This document shows positions 5,954 to 10,831 of a DNA stretch of 10,831 nucleotides, piece after piece. The DNA lies in NCBI GenBank assembly GCA_027625125.1, contig JAQBXG010000039.1, positions 1 to 10,831 on the forward strand, given 5' to 3'. The stretch's first letter is position 1. The number at the start of each line of letters is the position of its first letter. Made by a program: the position numbers and the translations under genes. The DNA is from Pseudomonadota bacterium (GTDB lineage: Bacteria; Pseudomonadota; Alphaproteobacteria; UBA2966; CAIVPW01). The notes under the pieces were generated by a model. The model was not told where the DNA came from, did not search any database, and worked only from the letters and a program-made list of their open reading frames with translations.

Positions 5954-7087
5954 CTATTCCGCCGGCTCCGCGAACACCGGCGCGTCCTGTTCCTGGTCGG
6001 CGCCGATGCGGCGGTAGATGAACGCCGGCGGCGGTCCTGCCGCTTCCTTCATCGCCAGGCCAAAGGTTTCCTCGTGCAGCGGCGACAGCTCGCAGGCCGG
6101 ATCGACGGTGCCGGCGTTGCCGGTCAGCGCGTAGGCCTGGCAGCGGCAGCCACCCCAGTCCAGCTCGGCGCGGTCGCAGGACTTGCAGGGTTCGGGCATC
6201 CACGCAGTGCCGCGGTACTTGTTGAACGCTGACGAATTCTCCCAAATCCACGCAAGGCTGTGGTCGTGGACCGAATCGAACGTCAGGCCCGGAATGCTTT
6301 CGGCGGCGTGGCAGGGCAGGACCTTGCCGGCCGGGTTGATGTTCAGGAAGCGTCGCCCCCAACCGCCCATGCAGGTCTTTGGGCGGCGGGCGTAGTAGTC
6401 GGGAACGACGTAGTCGATGACGAGGACGCCTTTCAGGCGTTCGCGCGCCTCGGTGACGAATTCGGTAGTGCGCTTCAACTGATCATAGGTCGGGATGAAT
6501 GCGGCCCGGTTCTTCAGCGCCCAGCCGTAATACTGCACCTGGGCGATTTCGATTCGCTCTGCGCCCAGATCGACGGCCATGTCGAGGAAGTCGGGCACGT
6601 GCTCGATGTTCTGGCGATGGACGACCGCGTTCACTGTCAGTGCGAGGCCGGTTTCGCGAACCATGTGCGCCAAGGCGATCTTCTTTTCGTGGCCGCCCTT
6701 GTACCCGCCGATGCGGTCGGCGTTGGGCGCGACCGTGTCCTGAAAGCTGATCTGGACGTGTTCGAGGCCAAGTTCGGCGAGGGCTTCAAGGCGTGTCCTG
6801 TCCAGTAGCACGCCCGAGGTGATGAGATTCGAATACAGGCCGTTTTCGTCAGCGTGCCGGACCAACTCTTCGAGGTCTTTCCGCACCGTCGGCTCGCCGC
6901 CGGAGAAATGGACCTGGTGCATCCCCATTGCGGCCGCCTCGTCGAGGACGCGGAGCCAGGTGGCGGTGTCGATCTCGTTGCTTGCCCGCTCCAGTTCGAG
7001 CGGGTTGGAGCAGTACGGGCACTGCAGCGGGCAGCGATGCGTCAGCTCCGCCAGTAGCGCCAGGGGGGCCTCGACTGATTCGGTCAT
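5954..7087 (-). CDS. pqqE: PQQ biosynthesis radical SAM enzyme PqqE
   Basis: PqqE uses S-adenosylmethionine and iron-sulfur clusters to form the carbon-carbon bond between the conserved Glu and Tyr of PqqA, the first chemical step of PQQ synthesis. The radical SAM motif C-x3-C-x2-C is at Cys19, Cys23 and Cys26 (RCPLQCPYC), and the SAM-binding SGGEP motif is at 62-66. The SPASM half has seven cysteines at 239, 259, 301, 304, 314, 316 and 332, plus Asp310 in the DWGGCRC segment. Their spacing matches, with a constant shift of nine, the cluster-ligand numbering I recall for the Methylobacterium enzyme, so auxiliary clusters should be intact. The 377-aa length is normal. The start overlaps pqqD by four bases (ATGA), and it is the last gene of the pqq operon. 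Confidence 0.98.
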   Translation of the reverse strand: MTESVEAPLALLAELTHRCPLQCPYCSNPLELERASNEIDTATWLRVLDEAAAMGMHQVHFSGGEPTVRKDLEELVRHADENGLYSNLITSGVLLDRTRLEALAELGLEHVQISFQDTVAPNADRIGGYKGGHEKKIALAHMVRETGLALTVNAVVHRQNIEHVPDFLDMAVDLGAERIEIAQVQYYGWALKNRAAFIPTYDQLKRTTEFVTEARERLKGVLVIDYVVPDYYARRPKTCMGGWGRRFLNINPAGKVLPCHAAESIPGLTFDSVHDHSLAWIWENSSAFNKYRGTAWMPEPCKSCDRAELDWGGCRCQAYALTGNAGTVDPACELSPLHEETFGLAMKEAAGPPPAFIYRRIGADQEQDAPVFAEPAE

Positions 7088-7368
7088 GCGGTTATGAATC
7101 CCTTGTCGGCGAGGTCCTGCAACAGCGCGGCTACGTCTGTGGCAATGACATCTCGCGGTGCGTTGAAACGGGCCGCCAGATCATCGACGATGTTGCCGAC
7201 CGAGGCCGACCCGTCACACAGTTTCAGTACTTCAACGGCGGTTTCGTCCGGCACCAGCAAGCGCTCCGGGGCGAGGATCACCCATTGCTCCTTAGCCTTG
7301 TTGAACCGGAACTTCACGCCGCGCGGGAAGTTCGGCACCGAGGCTTCCTGAACTACGGTCCGGTCCAC
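7084..7368 (-). CDS. pqqD: PQQ precursor-peptide chaperone PqqD
   Basis: PqqD is the RiPP recognition element that binds the PqqA peptide and presents it to PqqE. I place the start at GTG 7368, two bases after the pqqC stop, with AAGGGA in the pqqC 3' end five bases upstream. This gives 94 aa, the usual family length. A longer open frame extends upstream to 7539, but that part overlaps pqqC and has no PqqD similarity. Visible family features are PRGVKFRFNKAKEQWVILAPE (winged-helix beta strands), DETAVEVLKLCDGSASVG and the C-terminal VAALLQDLADKGFI helix. The gene is separate and not fused to pqqC, as happens in some methylotrophs. The stop overlaps the pqqE start. Confidence 0.96.
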   Translation of the reverse strand: MDRTVVQEASVPNFPRGVKFRFNKAKEQWVILAPERLLVPDETAVEVLKLCDGSASVGNIVDDLAARFNAPRDVIATDVAALLQDLADKGFITA

Positions 7369-7370
7369 GT

Positions 7371-8177
7371 CTATCCCTTGGGTACGTAAGCGCCGGGGGG
7401 GATGTGCCCTTCCCAGTACGCATGCTCCAGGGCGTCGAGCTGGGTCCACAGGACCTCGCACTTGAAGATCAGCGCGTCGCAAACCATTTCGCGCTGTTCC
7501 TGGGTGTGCGCCTCTCGCCGGACGTATTCCAGCACCCACTCGGCGTCGCGGGGCGCCTGACTCAGTCGCTTGCGGAAGTACGCCATCACGTCATCGGTGA
7601 TGAAGTCGTAACTCTCCAGCATTCCGGCGATCCGCTCGCGGTGAATGCCGGGGGCGAACAGTTCGGTCAGCGACGAGGCCAGCGCCTCGAGCTGTGAGCG
7701 GTCGCGCGTGTAGTGCACATAGGCATCGACGGCAAAGCGCGTCGCCGGAAGGATGCCGCGCGTGGACACGACGTAGTCGCGCGGTATGCCGAGCCCATCG
7801 GTCAACTTCAGCCACCGCATGATGCCGCCCTCGGCCTCGTCCGTGCCGTCGTGATCTTCGACCCGGTGCCGCCATTCGCGGCGCAAGTCAATGTCGCGCA
7901 GACGAGCCATGACGGTCGCGTCCTTGAGCGGAATCGAGCACTGATAATAGTAGCGATTCAGCGCCCAGGCCTGGACCTGGCCTTTGTTGCACTCGCCGCC
8001 GTGCAAACGCCGGTGAAACGGGTGGAGATTGTGATAGCGCGATTCGCCGATTTCCCGCAGCCGTGCTTCGAGGTCGTCGGCGTTGTTCATGACCGGATGA
8101 TCGGATTCCCCGGTCACCGTATGAAAGCGCGTCGTTTGTTTTTTCGCCGCGCGGTCGAGCGTTTCAACATTTGTCAC
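7371..8177 (-). CDS. pqqC: Pyrroloquinoline-quinone synthase PqqC
   Basis: PqqC is a cofactor-free oxidase of the haem-oxygenase-like (TENA/THI-4) all-helical fold. It performs the final ring closure and eight-electron oxidation to PQQ. The GTG at 8177 overlaps the pqqB stop (GTGA) and has GAGG eight bases upstream, giving 268 aa. That leaves a roughly 29-residue N-terminal extension before the usual family start, so the ATG at 8090 (MNNADDLEARLREIG) is an alternative of 239 aa, but it lacks a ribosome binding site. Family motifs are SRYHNLHPFHRRLHGG, NRYYYQCSIPLKDA, REWRHRVEDHDG, EGGIMRWL, LPATRFAVDAYVHY and a FKCEVLWTQLDALEHAY C terminus. Active-site His and Arg residues appear present. pqqD follows after two bases. 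Confidence 0.96.
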   Translation of the reverse strand: MTNVETLDRAAKKQTTRFHTVTGESDHPVMNNADDLEARLREIGESRYHNLHPFHRRLHGGECNKGQVQAWALNRYYYQCSIPLKDATVMARLRDIDLRREWRHRVEDHDGTDEAEGGIMRWLKLTDGLGIPRDYVVSTRGILPATRFAVDAYVHYTRDRSQLEALASSLTELFAPGIHRERIAGMLESYDFITDDVMAYFRKRLSQAPRDAEWVLEYVRREAHTQEQREMVCDALIFKCEVLWTQLDALEHAYWEGHIPPGAYVPKG

Positions 8178-9106
8178 AGCGTCACCCTCATGCCGTCGAA
8201 GCCGATTTCCCAACCCGCCTCCTCGACGAAGGCGCGCTCCCGGGAATCGTCGGCCAGTACGGGGTTGGTATTGTTGATATGGACGAAAATCTTGCGCTTC
8301 ACATCCAGATCGGCGAATGCGGCGATGGTTCCATCCTCGCCGGAAAGATGCATATGGCCCATGCGGGAACCGGTCTTGACGCCTGTGCCGGTGGACTTCA
8401 TTTCGTCATCCACCCACACGGTGCCGTCAAAGAAGACGAGCGGGGCGCCGCGCAGGCGGTCGGCCAGGTCCGCGGGCATCGAGGCGCAACCGGGCACGTA
8501 ACAAAAGTATTCGCCGGTGCTGGTATCGGTGACCTTGAGGGCCACCGTATCCTCGGGCGCAGAGCCGAAGTTCTTGGCATTCGGGTCTTCGAGATACAGC
8601 GCCACCTTGCCCGGCACCGCAAACGTATCGACGGTGATGCCGATGGGATTGCCCCGGCGGTCGGTGAGTTCGATCGGCACGCCGAGCGAGAATTCCTTGC
8701 GCTCGACGAATTGCGGGTTGAGCACGTTGAACACGCTGTTCGCGGCAAGAACCGAATGCACGCGCGACGTGGCGTAGACGACGAACGGTTGGCTTTCGCG
8801 CAGATTCAGCAGGCCGGCGATGTGATCGACATCGGCGTTCGTCAGCAAGACTCCGGTAATCGGGCTGTGGCGGCGGCCCGACGAGGATTGCAGCTCGGGA
8901 TTGTCGTTGATTTGCTTGCGGAGGTCCGGCGAGGCGTTGAGCAGAAACCACTCGCCGTTGCCCTTGCTGATCGCCAGCGACGACTGTGTGCGTGGCGTTA
9001 CGGCCGTATCGTTCTTGTCACGGGCGCGGCGGCACAGGTCGCAGTTACAGTTCCACTGCGGCAAGCCACCCCCGGCGGCAGAGCCAAGGACGAGCACATG
9101 CAACAT
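8174..9106 (-). CDS. pqqB: PQQ biosynthesis protein PqqB
   Basis: PqqB has a metallo-beta-lactamase fold. Reported biochemistry describes it as an iron-dependent hydroxylase acting on the cross-linked Glu-Tyr intermediate. The 310-aa length is normal. It opens with LGSAAGGGLPQWNCNCDLC, where Cys20, Cys22 and Cys25 make the structural zinc site. The metallo-hydrolase HxHxDH motif is replaced by the PqqB-typical TNADVDHIAGLL (Asp92, Asp94, His95). FVVYATSRVHSVL, YVPGCA, LVFFDGTVWVDDEM, GHMHLSG and the closing KIFVHINNTNPVL are also family features. The gene starts 48 bases after pqqA and overlaps the start of pqqC by four bases. Confidence 0.97.
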   Translation of the reverse strand: MLHVLVLGSAAGGGLPQWNCNCDLCRRARDKNDTAVTPRTQSSLAISKGNGEWFLLNASPDLRKQINDNPELQSSSGRRHSPITGVLLTNADVDHIAGLLNLRESQPFVVYATSRVHSVLAANSVFNVLNPQFVERKEFSLGVPIELTDRRGNPIGITVDTFAVPGKVALYLEDPNAKNFGSAPEDTVALKVTDTSTGEYFCYVPGCASMPADLADRLRGAPLVFFDGTVWVDDEMKSTGTGVKTGSRMGHMHLSGEDGTIAAFADLDVKRKIFVHINNTNPVLADDSRERAFVEEAGWEIGFDGMRVTL

Positions 9107-9115
9107 CGCTCGGTC

Positions 9116-9150
9116 TCAACGCGCCGCCGGAGGGGCCATTCGTCAACGCG
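9116..9150. repeat. 8-bp direct repeat in the pqqA-pqqB gap
   Basis: TCAACGCG occurs at 9116-9123 and again at 9143-9150, in the 48-base gap between pqqA and pqqB. Gaps here often contain a hairpin that keeps pqqA mRNA more abundant than the rest. Only weak pairing (GCTC with GAGC at the two ends of the gap) is visible, so no convincing terminator is called. Confidence 0.25.
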
Positions 9151-9154
9151 GAGC

Positions 9155-9232
9155 CTAGAGCTCGGCGCAGGCGTAGCAGTTGATTTCCATGCCGACGGAA
9201 ATCTCAGCAATCTTCGGTGTCTTCCAAGCCAT
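9155..9232 (-). CDS. pqqA: PQQ precursor peptide PqqA
   Basis: This 25-codon gene encodes the ribosomal precursor whose Glu and Tyr side chains become PQQ. The peptide begins MAWKTPKIAEISVGMEI and ends NCYACAEL. Glu16 and Tyr20 form the invariant E-x3-Y pair, preceded by the typical VGME segment. AAAGGAG lies seven bases upstream of the ATG at 9232, one of the strongest ribosome binding sites in the window, as expected for a substrate needed in excess. The two cysteines flanking the Tyr (Cys19 and Cys22) are noteworthy, but I believe similar CYACAEL endings exist in Rhodospirillales. The peptide must be cleaved by a protease encoded elsewhere, since no pqqF or pqqG is in view. Confidence 0.97.
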   Translation of the reverse strand: MAWKTPKIAEISVGMEINCYACAEL

Positions 9233-9264
9233 TTGTTTTCTCCTTTGATTGGGTTGATGGACGA

Positions 9265-9280
9265 CCCGCAGCGAAGCGGG
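9265..9280 (-). promoter_or_regulatory. Small GC-rich stem-loop in the pqqA 5' leader
   Basis: On the minus strand CCCGC and GCGGG form a 5-bp stem around a six-base loop, TTCGCT. It lies 33 bases upstream of the pqqA ATG, leaving the ribosome binding site free. No T-run follows, so termination is unlikely. It may stabilise the pqqA message 5' end. Confidence 0.3.
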
Positions 9281-9301
9281 GTGGCTCACCCATTGAGCGC
9301 G

Positions 9302-9328
9302 CCGTGAACGTAGGCGCTACATTCGCGG
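9302..9328 (-). promoter_or_regulatory. Dyad element / 5' hairpin of the pqqA leader
   Basis: Within the larger inverted repeat lies a second dyad. On the minus strand GAATGTAGCGCCTACGTTC (9324-9306) pairs over eight positions, including one G-T wobble, with a three-base CGC loop. After one mismatch it is extended by CCG/CGG at the outer ends. If transcription starts near 9328 the RNA would begin almost at this hairpin. It could alternatively be a DNA operator just downstream of the -10 box. Confidence 0.45.
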
Positions 9329-9334
9329 ATGGTA

Positions 9335-9362
9335 TCTATAGAGGGCATAGCGGCGCGCTCAA
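9335..9362 (-). promoter_or_regulatory. Putative pqqA promoter
   Basis: On the minus strand TTGAGC (9362-9357) and TATAGA (9340-9335) are separated by 16 bases and each match four of six positions of the vegetative -35 and -10 consensus. Transcription would begin near 9328, giving a leader of about 95 bases with two hairpins before pqqA. The -35 box lies within one arm of the 15-bp inverted repeat, suggesting that a regulator bound there would affect polymerase access. Confidence 0.4.
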
Positions 9363-9441
9363 TGGTCGCCATAGGAGATGGCAATACCTGATCCGGGCCG
9401 GGCAATTCCGACCGGAAGCGGGTCGTGCGGCGGGCGCGGTG

Positions 9442-10440
9442 CTATTCGACCTTGGCCGGTTCCGGCGCCGAAGCCGGCTCGAGTTGGGCCAGAAACGGCG
9501 GCATCGGGTGGATTTCCGGGAATTCGATGTCCTTGCCGGCCTGCTCGAGGGCGGCGATGAACGTCGCGTAGGGCTCGATCCGCGCGTACTGGTTGGGGAC
9601 CAGGCCGACGATTTCCCGGTCGGCGAGGTTGACGCGATAGAGGTCGACGTTGAATTCGCCGCCGGCGCCGCCGATCCGGGAGGTGAGCGCCGGCACGACC
9701 GCCACACCCAAACCTTCCTGCACCAGGGACAGCGCGACCTCGTAGGTGCGAGCCTGGCTTGCGACGCGATGATGGGGCAGGGCCGAATGGAACCAGTCCT
9801 CCATGCGGCGCTGGTGGCCGGTGCCGAAATTGAACTGGATCACGCTGTTCAGGACCTTGCGGTCCCCGTCGGGCAGGCCATTCCAGGAATCGCCCGCTTC
9901 GGAGAGATCAAGGCCGCGCGGCACCGCTAATACATACGGATCGCGGAACACGGGGAAGCGGCGGAACGAGACACTGCTTTTTGCGATCGAATCCGCGGCG
10001 ATCAGCGCGACCGTGAGGCGGCGCCCATACAACAGGTCCAGCGCCTCTCCGGGCGAGATTTCGTGGATGTCAAGCTCGACGCCGGGGAACACCTTTGCCA
10101 GCCGGCGCATCGCCCGCGGCAGGACGATGCGCGCCAGCGAATTGAGCGCGCCCACCGATATGACACCGCGCTGGCCTTCGGAAAACTCCTGCAGGCCGGC
10201 GATCGCTTCGTCGACGCTGGCGAGGATGAATTCGGACTTGCGCAGCAGGAATTTGCCGGCGTCGGTCAGCGTCAGTTGGTTGCGATTGCGATCAAACAGC
10301 TGGGTGCCGATGCTTGCCTCGAGCTTTGACACCTGTTGCGACAGCGACGGCTGTGCGAGGCCAAGAAGCTTGCTCGCGCGGGTCAGCGACTCGGCGTGGG
10401 CGACCGACCAGAAAATGCGGAGCTGGTGCAGTGTGATCAT
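9442..10440 (-). CDS. LysR-family transcriptional regulator
   Basis: This is a 332-aa LysR-type regulator. The N-terminal winged helix-turn-helix is MITLHQLRIFWSVAHAES-LTRASKLLGLAQPSLSQQVSKLE, followed by the family's LFDRNRN-x-LTLTDAG segment and linker helix. An effector-binding domain of periplasmic-binding-protein type covers roughly residues 90-300 (ISVGALNSLARIVLPRAM opens it; SLVQEGLGVAVVPAL is the typical late motif). The C terminus has a short Pro/Ala/Glu tail. The open frame extends upstream to 10653, but the ATG at 10440 is the canonical family start. No clear ribosome binding site precedes it. It lies directly upstream of pqqA on the same strand (209 bases apart) and is divergent from yacG (53 bases), so it may control pqq genes, itself, or yacG. 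The effector is unknown. Confidence 0.95.
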   Translation of the reverse strand: MITLHQLRIFWSVAHAESLTRASKLLGLAQPSLSQQVSKLEASIGTQLFDRNRNQLTLTDAGKFLLRKSEFILASVDEAIAGLQEFSEGQRGVISVGALNSLARIVLPRAMRRLAKVFPGVELDIHEISPGEALDLLYGRRLTVALIAADSIAKSSVSFRRFPVFRDPYVLAVPRGLDLSEAGDSWNGLPDGDRKVLNSVIQFNFGTGHQRRMEDWFHSALPHHRVASQARTYEVALSLVQEGLGVAVVPALTSRIGGAGGEFNVDLYRVNLADREIVGLVPNQYARIEPYATFIAALEQAGKDIEFPEIHPMPPFLAQLEPASAPEPAKVE

Positions 10441-10493
10441 TGCAGGCGGTGTACCATAGCACGGGAGGCGAACGAACGACGAGGTACGCGACG
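10441..10493. promoter_or_regulatory. lysR-yacG divergent intergenic region
   Basis: This 53-base gap must hold start-proximal signals for two opposite genes. GAGG at 10481-10484 is the yacG ribosome binding site. GTACC (10451-10455) and GGTAC (10483-10487) form a loose inverted pair. No confident -35/-10 set or LysR-type T-N11-A operator could be fixed by eye. At least one promoter probably lies inside the neighbouring coding sequence. Confidence 0.3.
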
Positions 10494-10765
10494 ATGGCGC
10501 AAAGGATCGGGGAGGGGCGTCCGCCGGCGGGCGCATATGGCCGCAATTGCGTGATTTGCGGCAAACCTGCGCAGGATGGATCGGCATTTTGCGGCCGGGG
10601 CTGCGCCGCCCGCGACCTGAACAACTGGCTGGGGGACCGGTACGCAATTCCAACCGGAGACTCGCCCGGCGAGGACGGCGAAACCGGCGGATTTCAACGA
10701 GATTCCGAAGGCGGCGGGTCGCTGGACACCCCTCCGGATTCTCCGTATAAGCGGCGAATCCTTGG

Positions 10766-10775
<10 letters not shown>
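10494..10775 (+). CDS. yacG: DNA gyrase inhibitor / zinc-ribbon protein YacG
   Basis: YacG is a small zinc-binding protein that, in E. coli, binds GyrB and inhibits gyrase. The zinc ribbon is C-x2-C-x10-C-x3-C at Cys19, Cys22, Cys33 and Cys37, followed by the family signature DLNNWLGDRYAIPT. The ATG at 10494 has GAGG (10481-10484) nine bases upstream; a frame open to 10440 has no better start. At 93 aa it is longer than the roughly 65-residue E. coli protein, because of a 14-residue lead-in and a 38-residue Gly/Asp/Glu/Pro-rich tail ending RRILGPR. The stop codon TAG lies inside the tRNA-Phe gene, giving a 10-base overlap. Conserved linkage to the maf/infA block upstream is broken here by the pqq-lysR block. 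Confidence 0.92.

Positions 10776-10831
<56 letters not shown>

Larger units (their letters stand above)
9290..9365. repeat. 15-bp perfect inverted repeat upstream of pqqA
   Basis: CCATTGAGCGCGCCG at 9290-9304 is repeated exactly in inverted orientation as CGGCGCGCTCAATGG at 9351-9365, separated by 46 bases. The region lies between the lysR stop and pqqA. The arm distal to pqqA contains the proposed -35 box of the pqqA promoter. The centres of the arms are 61 bp apart, close to six helical turns, so paired protein binding or looping is possible. A tiny mobile-element remnant is an alternative, but no target duplication was seen. Confidence 0.6.

Noticed and set aside
7369..7539. Upstream extension of the pqqD frame to 7539
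   Set aside because: It lies wholly within pqqC, is Arg/Pro/Gly-rich, and a GTG with AAGGGA at 7368 gives a normal-length PqqD.
8171..9307. Plus-strand open frame opposite pqqB and pqqA
   Set aside because: pqqB and pqqA are unmistakable on the other strand; the plus-strand translation resembles no family.
9406..9417. TTCCGACCGGAA palindrome just after lysR as a terminator
   Set aside because: The stem is only five pairs with a two-base loop and no T-run; it is too weak to call.
10141..10152. Twelve-base match (ATTGAGCGCGCC) inside lysR to the inverted-repeat arm upstream of pqqA
   Set aside because: It lies in conserved regulator coding sequence, in G+C-rich DNA where such matches arise by chance, and lacks a partner arm. 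It is kept only as a note for a genome-wide search.
5954..10440. pqq block as a recent foreign island
   Set aside because: By eye the G+C content and codon use resemble the neighbours, and there are no integrase, transposase or direct-repeat att sites. Recent transfer is not supported, although older insertion remains possible.
10441..10653. Upstream extension of the lysR frame to 10653
   Set aside because: It would overlap yacG in antisense, and family similarity begins at the ATG of 10440.

Overview
The window looks like a chromosomal segment of a high-G+C alphaproteobacterium, most plausibly Rhodospirillales-like. The evidence is gene order and protein families: murA, a DUF2948 gene, hisG, hisD, a UPF0262 gene, a low-molecular-weight phosphatase, infA, maf, yacG and tRNA-Phe form a neighbourhood I know as widespread in Alphaproteobacteria. 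DUF2948 and UPF0262 are largely confined to that class. No transposase, integrase, phage gene, CRISPR array or rRNA was seen.

Layout. A tRNA-Thr(GGU) gene on the minus strand is cut by the left edge. A plus-strand housekeeping block follows: a basic 55-aa hypothetical protein with a strong Shine-Dalgarno (SD) and a GTG start (148-315); murA (365-1642); DUF2948 (1705-2157); hisG, short form (2154-2831); hisD (2815-4104); UPF0262 (4121-4591); LMW-phosphatase-like (4594-5058); infA (5124-5342); and maf (5345-5944). Most junctions overlap or are a few bases apart, so one or two transcription units are likely. infA probably has an additional promoter of its own.

After maf the coding strand flips. 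A complete pqqABCDE cluster runs leftward: pqqA 9232-9155, pqqB 9106-8174, pqqC 8177-7371, pqqD 7368-7084, pqqE 7087-5954. It lies downstream of a LysR-family regulator on the same strand (10440-9442). pqqA is only 25 codons long but is clearly recognisable. PqqA is the precursor peptide. PqqD carries it to the radical-SAM enzyme PqqE, which cross-links its Glu and Tyr. PqqB hydroxylates the processed intermediate and PqqC performs the final oxidation, giving the redox cofactor pyrroloquinoline quinone. No PQQ-dependent dehydrogenase and no pqqF/G protease is in view.

The plus-strand neighbourhood resumes with yacG (10494-10775). Its stop codon lies inside a tRNA-Phe(GAA) gene cut by the right edge. 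The pqq-lysR block therefore sits between maf and yacG, where many relatives carry only rng (ribonuclease E/G) or nothing. The least explained parts of the window are non-coding: a 15-bp perfect inverted repeat and a second nested dyad upstream of pqqA, a 14-bp hairpin ending five bases before the murA start codon, and a 12-bp palindrome between tRNA-Thr and the 55-aa gene. I found no clear evidence of a wholly new multi-gene system.
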